A DNA stretch of 64,000 bases from Asanoa ferruginea (GCF_003387075.1 NZ_QUMQ01000001.1:2294001-2358000); one strand, 5' to 3'; shown: positions 51,172-60,471, counted from the stretch's first letter. The notes: generated from the sequence alone by a model not told the origin. Made by a program: numbers and translations.

Positions 51172-52437
51172 GTGATTGACCTTCGACTGCTCCGTGACGA
51201 TCCCGATGTTGTGCGCGCCAGCCAGCGGGCCCGGGGTGAGTCCGAGTCTGTCGTCGACGACCTGATCGCGACCGACGAGGCGCGGCGGGCCGCGGTGCAG
51301 CGCTTCGAGCTGCTGCGCGGCGAGCAGAAGCAGCTCGGCAAGCTCATGCCGCGCGCTACCGGCGCCGAGAAGGAGACCCTGCTCGGCCGCACCAAAGAGC
51401 TTTCGGCCGAGGTCAAGGCGGCCGAGGCGGCGGTGACCGCGGCCGAGGCGGCGTTGCGCGAGGCCCAGCTGCGAATCTCCAACGTGGTCCAGGAGGGTGC
51501 GCCGGCCGGCGGCGAAGACGACTACGTCGTGCTGCGCGAGGTGGGCACCAAGCCCGACCTGCCGGCCCCCCGCGACCACCTCGAGCTGGGCGAGATGCTC
51601 GGCGCGATCGACGTCGAGCGCGGCGCCAAGGTGTCGGGCAGCCGGTTCTACTACCTGACCGGCGTCGGTGCGCTGCTCCAGCTCGCCATGCTCCAGATGG
51701 CGATCGCCCAGGCGGTCGAATACGGTCTGACCCCGTCGATCGTGCCCGCGCTGGTCAAGCCGGAGGCGATGGAGGGCACCGGGTTCCTCGGCGCCCACGC
51801 CAGCGAGGTCTACCGGCTCGAGTCCGACGACCTCTACCTGGTCGGCACCAGCGAGGTGGCGCTCGCGGCCTACCACAGCGACGAGATCCTCGACCTGGGC
51901 GAGCCGGTCCGCTACGCGGGCTGGTCGAGCTGTTTCCGCCGCGAGGCCGGCTCCTACGGGCGCGACACCCGGGGCATCATCCGGGTGCACCAGTTCGACA
52001 AGGTCGAGATGTTCTCCTACTGCCGGCCCGAGCAGGCGCGCGACGAGCACCTGCGGCTGCTGGCCTGGGAAGAGGAGATGCTGGCCAAGGTCGAGCTGCC
52101 CTACCGGGTGATCGACACCGCCGCCGGCGACCTGGGCAGCAGCGCGGCGCGCAAGTTCGACTGCGAGGCGTGGCTGCCGTCGCAGCAGCGCTACCTCGAG
52201 GTGACCTCGACCTCCAACTGCACGACCTTCCAGGCGCGCCGGCTCAACATCCGCTACCGCGACGAGGCGGGGCGCCCGCAGACCGCCGCGACCCTCAACG
52301 GCACGCTGGCGACCACCCGGTGGATCGTGCCGATCCTGGAAAACCACCAGCAGCCCGACGGCTCGGTGGTGGTGCCCCAGGCGTTGCGCCCCTATCTGGG
52401 CGGTCGCGAGGTGCTGGAGCCGGTCAAGCGCTCCTGA
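51172..52437 (+). CDS. serS: Seryl-tRNA synthetase
   Basis: A 421-residue class II synthetase, which charges tRNA-Ser and tRNA-Sec. The N-terminal coiled-coil arm (about 25-105) is clear. Motif 2 is [20 protein letters not shown], and motif 3 lies in [18 protein letters not shown]. The [15 protein letters not shown] segment is the serine-binding region. The length is normal. There is no T-box leader; the promoter looks leaderless. A weak hairpin (52447-52463) lies 10 nt after the stop. Confidence 0.97.
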   Translation: MIDLRLLRDDPDVVRASQRARGESESVVDDLIATDEARRAAVQRFELLRGEQKQLGKLMPRATGAEKETLLGRTKELSAEVKAAEAAVTAAEAALREAQLRISNVVQEGAPAGGEDDYVVLREVGTKPDLPAPRDHLELGEMLGAIDVERGAKVSGSRFYYLTGVGALLQLAMLQMAIAQAVEYGLTPSIVPALVKPEAMEGTGFLGAHASEVYRLESDDLYLVGTSEVALAAYHSDEILDLGEPVRYAGWSSCFRREAGSYGRDTRGIIRVHQFDKVEMFSYCRPEQARDEHLRLLAWEEEMLAKVELPYRVIDTAAGDLGSSAARKFDCEAWLPSQQRYLEVTSTSNCTTFQARRLNIRYRDEAGRPQTAATLNGTLATTRWIVPILENHQQPDGSVVVPQALRPYLGGREVLEPVKRS

Positions 52438-52505
52438 CCTGCTCTTCCGCCGCTGAGTGGCGGCCGCCCGGTTGCGACGATTTCTCCCAAAAGTCATGGC
52501 TGGGC

Positions 52506-52521
52506 TACCTCGTGCGAGGTA
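52506..52521. promoter_or_regulatory. Candidate operator palindrome upstream of HAD genes
   Basis: TACCTCGTGCGAGGTA is a perfect 16-base palindrome, 67 nt before the first HAD phosphatase gene. Its size and symmetry suit a dimeric repressor, but no regulator is nearby. Confidence 0.35.
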
Positions 52522-52587
52522 CGGTTGCTGCCCGGCCGCTCGCGGCTCCTTCCCGGCAGCCGTCACGGGTCGGGGCGAGGAGGAGCC

Positions 52588-53409
52588 ATGCCCCGGCCGG
52601 GCCTGCCCAAGTTGGTCGCCACCGACCTCGACGGCACGATCGTGCGCAGCGACGACACGGTGTCCGCATTCACCCATGAGGTGCTCAACCGGGTGCGCGC
52701 CGCCGGCATCCCCATCGTCGGCGCCACCGGCCGCGGCCCGCGCCTGGCCGAGCTGACCCGCAACGACATCCGCGACGCCGACTTCCTCGTGATGGCCAAC
52801 GGGGGCCGGGTGGTCGACCAGACCGACCCGCTCGACCCGATCGTGCTGCGCGACGCCCGGCTGTCGGGCCAGGTGCTCGCGTCGGTGCTCGTCGACCTGG
52901 AGGCGGCGGTCGGTCCGCTCAACGTCATGGTCGAGGCGCTCGACGGGCACGACGAGCCGCTCTGGGGCGATGCCGACCCGGCGTGGCGCTACCCCGACCG
53001 GTTCGAGCCGCGCAGCCGCGCCGACTGCTTGGCCGGTGACGTGCTCAAGGCGTTCGCCCGCGCGCCCGGGCACGACGTCGACGAGTTGCTGGCGGCGGCA
53101 CACCGCATCGTCGCCTCGTCGGCCGCCAACGTCACCCAGGCCGGGCTCGGCTTCATCGAGATCCTCCCGCCCGGCGTCGACAAGGCGACCGGCCTCGCGG
53201 TGGTCACCGAGGCGATCGGTGTCGACCCCGGCGACGTGCTGGTCTTCGGCGACATGCCCAACGACCTGCCGATGTTCTCCTGGGCCGGCTGGGGCAAGGT
53301 GGCGGTGGCCAACGCGCACCCGCTGGTGCGGGCCGCGGCCGACGAGATCACCCTCAGCAATGACGAGGACGGCGTGGCCGTTTACCTCGACCGGCTACTG
53401 TCGCGATGA
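52588..53409 (+). CDS. HAD-superfamily phosphatase, Cof type
   Basis: A 273-residue HAD hydrolase of the Cof/type IIB class. Motif I is DLDGTIVRSDD with the nucleophile Asp, motif II ATGR, and motifs III/IV FGDMPNDLPMFSWAG with the metal-binding Asp pair. The cap is inserted between motifs II and III. It dephosphorylates sugar or cofactor phosphates. GAGGAGGAG precedes the ATG. The next gene is a paralogue overlapping by four bases. Confidence 0.9.
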   Translation: MPRPGLPKLVATDLDGTIVRSDDTVSAFTHEVLNRVRAAGIPIVGATGRGPRLAELTRNDIRDADFLVMANGGRVVDQTDPLDPIVLRDARLSGQVLASVLVDLEAAVGPLNVMVEALDGHDEPLWGDADPAWRYPDRFEPRSRADCLAGDVLKAFARAPGHDVDELLAAAHRIVASSAANVTQAGLGFIEILPPGVDKATGLAVVTEAIGVDPGDVLVFGDMPNDLPMFSWAGWGKVAVANAHPLVRAAADEITLSNDEDGVAVYLDRLLSR

Positions 53410-54200
53410 TGCTGATCGCCACTGATCTCGACGGAACCCTGCTCCGCGCTGACAAGACGATCAGCGCCCGCACGGCGGCCGCGCTGGACCGCGCGGCCGA
53501 AGCGGACCTGCCGGTCGTGCTGGTCACCGGGCGCCCGATCCGCTGGCTGAAGCTGGTCTACGAGCAGCTCGCCATTCCCCTGCCGGCGGTCTGCGCCAAC
53601 GGCGCGGTGGTCTACGACCCGGCCCGCGACCAGGTGCTCCGCGCCGACCCACTCGCGCCCGACGTGCTCGCCGAGATCGCCCGGCGGCTGGCCGACGAGG
53701 TGCCCGACGCGGTGCTGGCGGTCGAGATCGTCGACGGCCGGGAGATGCGCCACCAGGTCGAATACCCGATCCTGTGGGACAGCGCGCACGGCGGCGTGCG
53801 GGCCGTCGACGCGGTCGCCGAGTTGCTCACCGAGCCGGCCGTCAAGCTGCTGGTGCGCGCCGGCCAGCGCGATCCCGACGAGTTCACCGCCCGGATCGGC
53901 AAGGCGCTGCACGGCATCGCCGAGGCGACCCACTCGTCGCTGTCGGGTCTGGTCGAGGTCTCCGCCTCCGGTGTCACCAAGGCCGCCGGGCTGGCCTGGT
54001 ATTGCGACCGGCTCGGCGTGCCGGCCGCCCAGGTGACGGCGTTCGGCGACATGCCGAACGACGTGCCGATGCTGGCCTGGGCCGGCCGGGCGATCGCGGT
54101 GGGCAACGCCCATCCGGCGGTCAAGGAGGTCGCCGACGAGGTGGTCGCCTCCAACGAGGACGACGGCGTGGCGATCTACATCGAGTCGCTGCTGCCCTGA
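53406..54200 (+). CDS. HAD-superfamily phosphatase, Cof type, tandem paralogue
   Basis: A 264-residue Cof-type HAD hydrolase with ATDLDGTLLRADK (motif I), VTGRPIRW (motif II) and FGDMPNDVPMLAWAG (motifs III/IV). It is related to, but clearly diverged from, the preceding phosphatase, so the two probably have different substrates. The start ATG overlaps the upstream stop (ATGA), so the pair is translationally coupled. It converges on bpa. Confidence 0.9.
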   Translation: MMLIATDLDGTLLRADKTISARTAAALDRAAEADLPVVLVTGRPIRWLKLVYEQLAIPLPAVCANGAVVYDPARDQVLRADPLAPDVLAEIARRLADEVPDAVLAVEIVDGREMRHQVEYPILWDSAHGGVRAVDAVAELLTEPAVKLLVRAGQRDPDEFTARIGKALHGIAEATHSSLSGLVEVSASGVTKAAGLAWYCDRLGVPAAQVTAFGDMPNDVPMLAWAGRAIAVGNAHPAVKEVADEVVASNEDDGVAIYIESLLP

Positions 54201-54230
54201 TCGGTCACCGGCGTTAGCCGGTCTGGCCGG

Positions 54231-54839
54231 TCACAGGTATTGGCCGGTGCCGCGTCCCTCGGTGCCGGGCTGACCCGGGTTGGGCCCCGCGCCGGGCAGG
54301 CCGGGGATGACGCCCGGAACCGCGCCGGGCGGCAGCGCACGCTGGCCGCCGCGCATCCCCTCGAGCTGCATGCGGGCCGCCATCTGCTGGGCCACCAGGG
54401 CGGCCTGGATGCCGTGGAACAGCCCCTCCAGCCAGCCGACGAGCTGGGCCTGCGCGACCCGCAGCTCACCCTCGCTCGGCGTCGACGTCTCGCTGAACGG
54501 CAGCGACAGGCGCTCGAGCTCGTCGCGCAGCTCCGGCGCCAGGCCATCCTCCAGCTCGATGATCGAGCGCTGGTGGATGTCGCGCAGGCGGACCCGGCTG
54601 GCCTCGTCGAGCGGCGCCGCGCGTACCTCTTCCAGCAGTTGCTTGATCATGCTGCCGATCCGCATGACCTTGGCGGGCTGCTCGATCTGGCGACCCGGGT
54701 CTTCCTCGCCGCCGCTGCTGTCGGTGTCGACCGTGCCGACCGGCCGGCCATCCGGCCCGACCACCACCACGGTGCCCGACCGACGGTTGGGTTCGGCCTG
54801 CGCGTCCGGCGCTCCTGGGGTTTCGGTCATAGTCTCCAT
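54231..54839 (-). CDS. bpa: Bacterial proteasome activator
   Basis: A 202-residue protein of the Bpa family. The central helical part (about 60-165) has KVMRIGSMIKQLLEEVRAAP, RDIHQRSIIELEDGLAPEL and LVGWLEGLFHGIQAALVAQQ. A flexible Gly/Pro tail then ends in GQYL, the HbYX-type motif that docks on the 20S proteasome. Bpa rings open the 20S core without ATP and feed it unfolded proteins. ATG 54830, nine bases later, is an alternative start. The proteasome core and ARC genes lie outside this window. Confidence 0.93.
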   Translation of the reverse strand: METMTETPGAPDAQAEPNRRSGTVVVVGPDGRPVGTVDTDSSGGEEDPGRQIEQPAKVMRIGSMIKQLLEEVRAAPLDEASRVRLRDIHQRSIIELEDGLAPELRDELERLSLPFSETSTPSEGELRVAQAQLVGWLEGLFHGIQAALVAQQMAARMQLEGMRGGQRALPPGAVPGVIPGLPGAGPNPGQPGTEGRGTGQYL

Positions 54840-54883
54840 CTTTCCCCAACGCCCGTCGGGTGTGCTCCCCGGACCCGGCAAGC

Positions 54884-54889
54884 TAGCGT
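54884..54889 (+). promoter_or_regulatory. Minus-10 TAGCGT, leaderless hydrolase gene
   Basis: TAGCGT lies 7 nt before the ATG at 54897. Confidence 0.5.
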
Positions 54890-54896
54890 TCCGCAC

Positions 54897-55718
54897 ATGC
54901 CCGCACGCGAACCCGACCCGCGCGACGTGCTGATTCTTCCGGCACCGCCGCCGGACGCCGTGGTCGCCTACGGCCCACACCTCGACCACGTCGCTGACGT
55001 GCGGCTGCCGCTGACCAGGTCCGGGCCGTTGGTCGCGCCGCTGGTCGTGGTGATCCACGGCGGATTCTGGCGCGCCGAGTACGACCGGGCACACACCGGG
55101 CATCTCGCGGCCGCGCTGGTGGCCCTGGGCTACCCGGTCGCGCAGCTCGAATACCGGCGGACCGGGCCGGGGGCGCCGGGTGGCTGGCCGGCGACCTTCG
55201 ACGACGTCGTGGCCGGGGTGGAGGCACTGCCGGCGCTCGTCGCCGCGGTGGCCGCCTCGCTGGGGCGTCCCGCGCCGGCGCCCGGCCCACCGCTCCTTGT
55301 CGGTCATTCCGCGGGCGGTCACCTCGCTCTCTGGTACGCCGCCCATGCGCCTTCCGCACCCGCCGGCGTGCTGGCGCTGGCGCCGGTGGCGGACCTGGCC
55401 GAGGCACACCGGCTCGACCTCGACGGCGGTGCCGTGACGGCCCTGCTCGGTGGTGACCCGACCACCCGAGCGGCGGCCTACGCCGCAGCGGAGCCACTGC
55501 CGACGATGCCGTTGCGATCACCCACGGTGATCGTGCACGGCACGGCAGATGTGCAAGTACCGATCTCATTGAGCCGGGGGTACGCGTCAGCCGCGCGGGC
55601 CGGCGGTAGCGAAATCACGCTTTCAGAGCTTCCCAATGTGGGTCATTTCGAACTCATCGATCCCCGGTCGGCCGCCTGGCGCAAGGTGACAGAGGCGTTG
55701 CGGTCGTTGCAGTGGTGA
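54897..55718 (+). CDS. Alpha/beta-hydrolase, esterase/kynurenine-formamidase-like
   Basis: A 273-residue alpha/beta-hydrolase. The oxyanion-hole segment VVIHGGFWRAEYDR resembles kynurenine formamidases and small esterases. The nucleophile elbow is VGHSAGGHLALWY, the acid probably Asp in VHGTADVQVP, and the His in NVGHFELID. The cytoplasmic location is inferred from the absence of a signal peptide. The natural substrate is unknown. The leaderless minus-10 supports this start. Confidence 0.88.
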   Translation: MPAREPDPRDVLILPAPPPDAVVAYGPHLDHVADVRLPLTRSGPLVAPLVVVIHGGFWRAEYDRAHTGHLAAALVALGYPVAQLEYRRTGPGAPGGWPATFDDVVAGVEALPALVAAVAASLGRPAPAPGPPLLVGHSAGGHLALWYAAHAPSAPAGVLALAPVADLAEAHRLDLDGGAVTALLGGDPTTRAAAYAAAEPLPTMPLRSPTVIVHGTADVQVPISLSRGYASAARAGGSEITLSELPNVGHFELIDPRSAAWRKVTEALRSLQW

Positions 55719-55803
55719 TCATCTTCATTGACGCAGCGTCGTTGAGACGGTAGGAACCCGGGGGAGTGTGGGAACCAGCCCACCGGTCGGGGAAGGTCGT
55801 TCC

Positions 55804-57006
55804 GTGTCGCAGATGGATCGTCGCCAGGCGTTGCGGTTGTTCGCCGCGCTGGGCGCCGCGGGCTTCGCCGCGGGTTGCGGCACCGGTAACACCGAGGAAG
55901 CGGCCGCAGGCAACCAACTGGTCAGCGACAAGCCGATCAAAATCGGTCTGATCGCGCCGCAGACCGCGGGCTACAAGAGCGTCGGTGACGAGATCGCCCG
56001 GGGCTTCAACCTGTTCCTCGAGACCAACGACCAACGGCTCGGCGGCCACCAGGTGCAGCTCGTCGTCGCCGACGAGGGCGACACGGTCGAGTCCGGCAAG
56101 GCCGCCCTCGACGGTCTGCTCAAGCAGGGCGTGCTGGCGTTGACCGGCGTCGTCAACTCGACCGTCATGCTCGGCATCCGGGACACCGTCGAGCAGGCCC
56201 GGATCCCGCTGATCGGTTCCGTCGCCTCGCCGTCCGACCTCCAGAGCGTGGTCTACATCTGGCGCACGTCCTATGTGAACAACGAGCCCGGCCAGGCGCT
56301 CGGCCACTGGGTGGCGCAGGAGACCAAGGGCAAGGTCGGCATCATCGCGCCCGAATACGAGGCCGGCCACGACGCCGTCGACGGGTTCCGCAGCACGTTC
56401 GGCCCCACCGACCCGCGGATCTCCGCCGCTCCGGTGTGGACGGAATACAACGCGGAGCCGACGAAGAACTTCTTCCGCGCCAAGATAGATGAGCTACGCC
56501 AGAGCAACCCGAAGACCATCTACTGTTTCTACAGTGGACAGGCCGGCGTCGAGTTCTTGCGCCAGCTGCACGCCGACGGTTTCCGCGGCGCCGTCTACGC
56601 GCCCGGCTTCCTCACCGAGGGCGAGGTGCTCGGCGAGCTGAAGGGCCCGGAGGCCAGCAACATCTTCACCGCGCTCAACTACTCGCCCGACCTCAACAAC
56701 GCCGCCAACCGCGAGTTCGCGTCCGCCTACCGCAGCGCCTACGACGCGACCCCGACGACCTACGCGGTGGCCTCCTACGACGCCGCCCAGGCGATCGACA
56801 AGGCCGTGCGGATCGCCGGGCCCGACCCGACGCCGCAGGCGGTCAACCTGGCCATGGGCAAGATCGGCGTGATCGACAGCCCGCGCGGCGAGTGGCAGTT
56901 CAACCAGACCCGCACCCCGCAGCAGAAGTGGTACCTGCGCGAGGTGCGCCGCGACGGCCCCGTGCTGTCGAATGTCGTGATCAGCGAGCTGGCGACGCTG
57001 GGCTGA
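55804..57006 (+). CDS. Branched-chain-amino-acid-type substrate-binding lipoprotein
   Basis: A 400-residue periplasmic-binding-protein-fold lipoprotein (Leu/Ile/Val or urea type). The leader has a twin-arginine-like DRRQALRLF and a lipobox FAAGC with Cys25. The two-lobed binding domain starts KIGLIAPQTAGYKSVGDEIARGFNLF and contains VGIIAPEYEAGHDAVDGFR. GGGGAAGG precedes the GTG. No permease or ATPase genes are adjacent, so it either works with a distant transporter or as a sensor. The ligand is unknown. Confidence 0.88.
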   Translation: MSQMDRRQALRLFAALGAAGFAAGCGTGNTEEAAAGNQLVSDKPIKIGLIAPQTAGYKSVGDEIARGFNLFLETNDQRLGGHQVQLVVADEGDTVESGKAALDGLLKQGVLALTGVVNSTVMLGIRDTVEQARIPLIGSVASPSDLQSVVYIWRTSYVNNEPGQALGHWVAQETKGKVGIIAPEYEAGHDAVDGFRSTFGPTDPRISAAPVWTEYNAEPTKNFFRAKIDELRQSNPKTIYCFYSGQAGVEFLRQLHADGFRGAVYAPGFLTEGEVLGELKGPEASNIFTALNYSPDLNNAANREFASAYRSAYDATPTTYAVASYDAAQAIDKAVRIAGPDPTPQAVNLAMGKIGVIDSPRGEWQFNQTRTPQQKWYLREVRRDGPVLSNVVISELATLG

Positions 57007-57823
57007 GGCCGGCCCCTGCGCGCAACTCCGCGACGCAGCACTTCACGCTGCCGCCGCCCTTCTTGAGCTCGCTCAGCTCGACCGGGACGGGCGTGTAGCC
57101 GGCCGCGGCCAGCTTCGCGGCTAGACCGGTCGCTTCGGCGTTGAAGACGACGTTGCGGCCGTCGCTGACCAGATTCAGTCCGAACGCCAGCGCGTCGGCC
57201 TCGTCGGCGACCAGGGCGTCGGGGAAGAGCTGGGCCAGCACCCGCTGCGAGCCCGGGGAGAACGCGCCCGGGTAGTAGGTGATCCGTGCGTCGTCGAGCG
57301 CGGCCAGGGCCACGTCGAGGTGGTAGAAGCGCGGGTCGACGAGCTGGAGCGAGATCACCGGGCGGCCGAGGGCCTCCTGGGCGTGGCTGTGCGCCACCGA
57401 CTCGGTGCGGAAGCCATGACCGGCAAGGATCATTCCGCCGTACGCCTCGGGCAGGTAGGCGAAGTCACCCTCGCCCTCGTTGATCTCCGTGGGCTCGACG
57501 TAGGGCCAGCTGTGCTCGGCGTAGAAGGCCCGGTGCGCGGCTGCCTCGGCGGCCCGTTGCGGGTAGCGGAAGCGGGCGCCGAACGCCGTACCGTCGACGG
57601 TGAAGGCGCCGTTGGCGGCGTAGACCATGTCGGGCAGCCCGTCTTCGGCCGGCAGCACGTGGACCGTGTGGCCGAGCCCGGTGAGCGTCTCGCGGAGCAC
57701 CTGCCACTGCTTCAGGGCCAGCTCCGGGTCGACCGGCGCGCTCGTGTCCATCCAGGGATTGATCGCGTAGGTGACCGCGAACCATTCCGGCGGGCACATG
57801 AGATATGTCCGCATACGTGGCAT
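56981..57823 (-). CDS. ddaH: Dimethylarginine dimethylaminohydrolase-like enzyme
   Basis: A 280-residue guanidine-modifying enzyme. Features: MCPPEWFAVTYAINPWM, PDMVYAANGAF with the substrate-binding Asp, EGEGDFAYL, the catalytic His168 in RFYHLDVAL, and the nucleophile at Cys262/263 in GGSVKCCVAEL. It would hydrolyse methylarginines, or arginine, to citrulline. The Lrp regulator is divergent, as in known actinobacterial ddaH loci. ATG 57823 follows AAGGACGAG; the ATG at 57847 falls inside a palindrome and lacks a ribosome site. The 3' end overlaps the lipoprotein gene by 26 nt. Confidence 0.85.
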   Translation of the reverse strand: MPRMRTYLMCPPEWFAVTYAINPWMDTSAPVDPELALKQWQVLRETLTGLGHTVHVLPAEDGLPDMVYAANGAFTVDGTAFGARFRYPQRAAEAAAHRAFYAEHSWPYVEPTEINEGEGDFAYLPEAYGGMILAGHGFRTESVAHSHAQEALGRPVISLQLVDPRFYHLDVALAALDDARITYYPGAFSPGSQRVLAQLFPDALVADEADALAFGLNLVSDGRNVVFNAEATGLAAKLAAAGYTPVPVELSELKKGGGSVKCCVAELRAGAGLSPASPAR

Positions 57824-57838
57824 CCGCTCGTCCTTCAC

Positions 57839-57851
57839 GATCACCATGATC
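57839..57851. promoter_or_regulatory. Candidate Lrp operator in the ddaH promoter
   Basis: GATCACCATGATC is a perfect 5-3-5 palindrome between the ddaH-like and Lrp genes. On the minus strand it covers a CATGGT minus-10 that follows TTGACC (57871-57866) by 16 bp. Binding would block ddaH transcription. The size fits an Lrp half-site arrangement only loosely. Confidence 0.45.
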
Positions 57852-57905
57852 AGGTACTCTTCGTGGTCAAGACAGCCGAATCTCTTGCTTGGGAGAGGCG
57901 AAACG

Positions 57906-58364
57906 TTGCAGATCGACGACGTAGATCAGCGAATCATTGCGTCGCTCGTCGCTGACGCCCGCGCCTCCTACTCGGAGATCGGAGAACGGGTCTCGCTCTC
58001 GGCCCCGGCGGTGAAGAGGCGCGTCGATCGCTTGCGCTCCGCGGGCGTGATCCGCGGCTTCACGGCCGTCGTCGACCCGGCCGCGGTGGGCTGGACGACG
58101 GAGGCGTTCGTCGAGCTCTACTGCACCGGCCGCACCACGCCCGCCCAACTCACGGTCGCGACCCGGCGGCACCCGGAGGTGGTCGGCGCCTACACGGTCT
58201 CCGGCGAGGCCGACGCCCTCGTGCACCTGCGGGCCGCCGACATCGCCCACCTGGAGCAGGCCCTGGAGCGGCTGCGGGCCGAACCGTTCGTCACCTCGAC
58301 CCGCAGCATGATCGTGCTGAGCCGGCTGGTCGACTCACCGAACGTGGTGCCGGCGGAACGGTGA
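57906..58364 (+). CDS. Lrp/AsnC-family transcriptional regulator
   Basis: A 152-residue regulator. The N-terminal helix-turn-helix (about 1-55) has DDVDQRIIASLVADARASYS, ERVSLSAPAVKRRVDRLRSAGVI. The C-terminal ligand-binding RAM/ACT-like domain (about 65-145) has FVELYCTGR and EVVGAYTVSGEADALVHLRA. It probably senses an amino acid such as arginine or ornithine and controls the divergent DDAH-like gene. Start TTG 57906 follows GGGAGAGG. Confidence 0.9.
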   Translation: MQIDDVDQRIIASLVADARASYSEIGERVSLSAPAVKRRVDRLRSAGVIRGFTAVVDPAAVGWTTEAFVELYCTGRTTPAQLTVATRRHPEVVGAYTVSGEADALVHLRAADIAHLEQALERLRAEPFVTSTRSMIVLSRLVDSPNVVPAER

Positions 58365-58389
58365 GGCGGGTGGCCGCGTCAAACCCGGC

Positions 58390-60273
58390 ATGACCAACGC
58401 CCGTCGCGCCGCGTACGCCGTTGTCGCTGTCTTGCTCGTCTCGGGGTGCACAGCTTCCCCCTCGCCCGCTCCCGCCCCGGCCCCGGTCGTGGCCCTCCCC
58501 GCACCGGCGTTCAAGCTGGTCGCGTTCGACTCCTGCGCCGACGTGCTCGGCGGTCTGAAGAGCGCCGCCAAGGCAGTGGTGACGCCGTGGGGGTTCAACG
58601 GGGGCATGATGTCGGCCCGCCGGACGGCAAGCGCCTTCGCCGCGGGAGACCAGGCGGCCAAGTCGGTGCCCGAGCCGGCCGGAGTCGGCTTCTCCGGAAC
58701 CAACACCCAGGAGACCGGCGTCGACGAACCCGACCTGGTCAAGACCGACGGACGCCGAATCGTCACCGTCACGGGCGGCATGCTCCGGGTGCTCGATCCC
58801 GCGACCCGCCGGATGACCGGCCGCCTCGACCTCACCGCCGGAACCGACGAATACCTCGCCGACGCCAGTCTGCTGCTGTCCGGCGACCGGGCGCTGGTGC
58901 TGATGTCGCAGGGTGGTCCCGGCCGGCGTTTTCCCGCCGCTGACGTGGCCACTGCCCAGTCCAAGCTGCTTTCCTACGGAGACCTGACGTTCCGGTTGGT
59001 CACGGTCGACCTGGCGGGGACGCGGCCCGCGGTGGTCAGCTCGTTCACGATCGACGGCGCGCTGGTCGACGCCCGCCAGGTCGGCGCCACGGCGCGGATC
59101 GTGGTGCGCAGCACGCCGCGCCTCGACTTCCCGTTCCGGGAAAACGCGACCGAGGCGCAACGCCTGGCCGAGAACCGGCGGGTCATTGATCGGTCCACGG
59201 TGGATGATTGGCTGCCGCGCTGGAGCTCCGACAGTGCTAGCGGGCACATTGACTGCGGTGCGGTCCGCAAGCCGGACACGTTCTCCGGCACGTCGCTGCT
59301 GACGGTATTGAGCTTCGACATCGGGGCCCCGCTGGGCACCGGCGACCCGACCACGATCGTCGCGGACGGCAACTTCGTCTACGGCAGCGGCGCGAGCCTC
59401 TACGTGGCGAACGACGAGAGTTGGCGCGGCATCCGCTCTGACTTCGGAACGGCGTTCGTCCTGCCGCAGGACCAGGAAACGAAGATCTACCGCTTCGACA
59501 TCACGGGTTCCGGGCCGCCACGGTTCGTCGCCTCTGGCTCGGTGCCCGGGACGTTGCTCAACCAATACGCGATGTCTGAATACGACGGCCACCTGCGCGT
59601 TGCCACCACGCGGGCATCGTCGTCGTCGGTCTACGTGTTGAGGTCGACCGACATGTCCAAGGTTGGCTCGGTCGGCGGCCTGGGCAAGAACGAGCAGATC
59701 TACGCGGTCCGCTTCACCGGCCCGGTCGGCTACGTGGTCACGTTCCGCCAGACCGATCCGCTCTACACTCTCGACCTGCACAACCCGGCATCCCCAGCCG
59801 TGGCCGGCGAACTGAAGATCAATGGCTACTCGTCCTACCTGCACCCGATCGACGCCAACCACGTGATCGGCGTGGGCCAGGACGCCGACAGCCGCGGCCG
59901 CGTGCTGGGCACCCAGGTCTCGGTGTTCGACGTATCCGACCTGTCAAGCCCGCGCCGGGTCGCCCAGCACGTGGTGAAGAACGGGTGGTCGGAGGCCGAG
60001 TCCGACCCGCACGCCTTCCTCTACTGGCCCGAGACGGGCTTGCTGGTCGTGCCATTGTCGGCTCAGACAACATACGGCGCACTGGCGTTGAGGTTGTCCG
60101 GGTCGCGGCTGGAGCAACTCGCAACGGTTCGCCACCCGACGTCGACGCCATGGCAGGGGTCGATCCGGCGCTCGTTGATGGTGGGCGGGACACTGTGGAC
60201 GGTGTCAGACGGCGGCATGCGCGCCACAGACACAACGTCAATGCGCGACGCGGCCTGGATTCCGTTCACGTAG
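58390..60273 (+). CDS. Secreted beta-propeller lipoprotein
   Basis: A 627-residue exported lipoprotein with lipobox LLVSGC (Cys20) and a short Pro/Ala spacer. The remainder matches the secreted beta-propeller family with GTNTQETGVDEPDLVKTDG at about residues 102-120, the family entry motif. Blades contain LRVLDPATRRMTG, LDLHNPASPAVAGELKINGY and SVFDVSDLSSPRRVAQ. It presumably forms a surface scaffold; no enzyme site is seen. The GC content is slightly lower than in its neighbours. It is followed by a repeat-rich gap. Confidence 0.87.
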   Translation: MTNARRAAYAVVAVLLVSGCTASPSPAPAPAPVVALPAPAFKLVAFDSCADVLGGLKSAAKAVVTPWGFNGGMMSARRTASAFAAGDQAAKSVPEPAGVGFSGTNTQETGVDEPDLVKTDGRRIVTVTGGMLRVLDPATRRMTGRLDLTAGTDEYLADASLLLSGDRALVLMSQGGPGRRFPAADVATAQSKLLSYGDLTFRLVTVDLAGTRPAVVSSFTIDGALVDARQVGATARIVVRSTPRLDFPFRENATEAQRLAENRRVIDRSTVDDWLPRWSSDSASGHIDCGAVRKPDTFSGTSLLTVLSFDIGAPLGTGDPTTIVADGNFVYGSGASLYVANDESWRGIRSDFGTAFVLPQDQETKIYRFDITGSGPPRFVASGSVPGTLLNQYAMSEYDGHLRVATTRASSSSVYVLRSTDMSKVGSVGGLGKNEQIYAVRFTGPVGYVVTFRQTDPLYTLDLHNPASPAVAGELKINGYSSYLHPIDANHVIGVGQDADSRGRVLGTQVSVFDVSDLSSPRRVAQHVVKNGWSEAESDPHAFLYWPETGLLVVPLSAQTTYGALALRLSGSRLEQLATVRHPTSTPWQGSIRRSLMVGGTLWTVSDGGMRATDTTSMRDAAWIPFT

Positions 60274-60313
60274 GCCGGCGGGACGGGTATTTTCGGCGAC
60301 CGAACTCGGGGTT

Positions 60314-60428
60314 GACGCCAGGCTCCGCGCAATCGAGCGCCAGGATTGCCGGCCGGCGCCAAGCTTCCGGGCGGAAACCGGCCGTTCCGAGCTGGCGCCA
60401 GGTTTCCGGGCTGGCGCCTGGCTTGGGG
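60314..60428. repeat. Degenerate GGCGCCAGG-type repeats
   Basis: Five variants of GGCGCCAGGYTTCCGG lie at about 60314, 60335, 60355, 60393 and 60412, spaced roughly 20 or 40 nt. Several include the palindrome TGGCGCCA. They fill the 198-bp gap between convergent genes. Confidence 0.6.
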
Positions 60429-60471
60429 CAGCGACAGGTATTCGAGCTAGCGCTAGACGCCGGCGGGTTGG

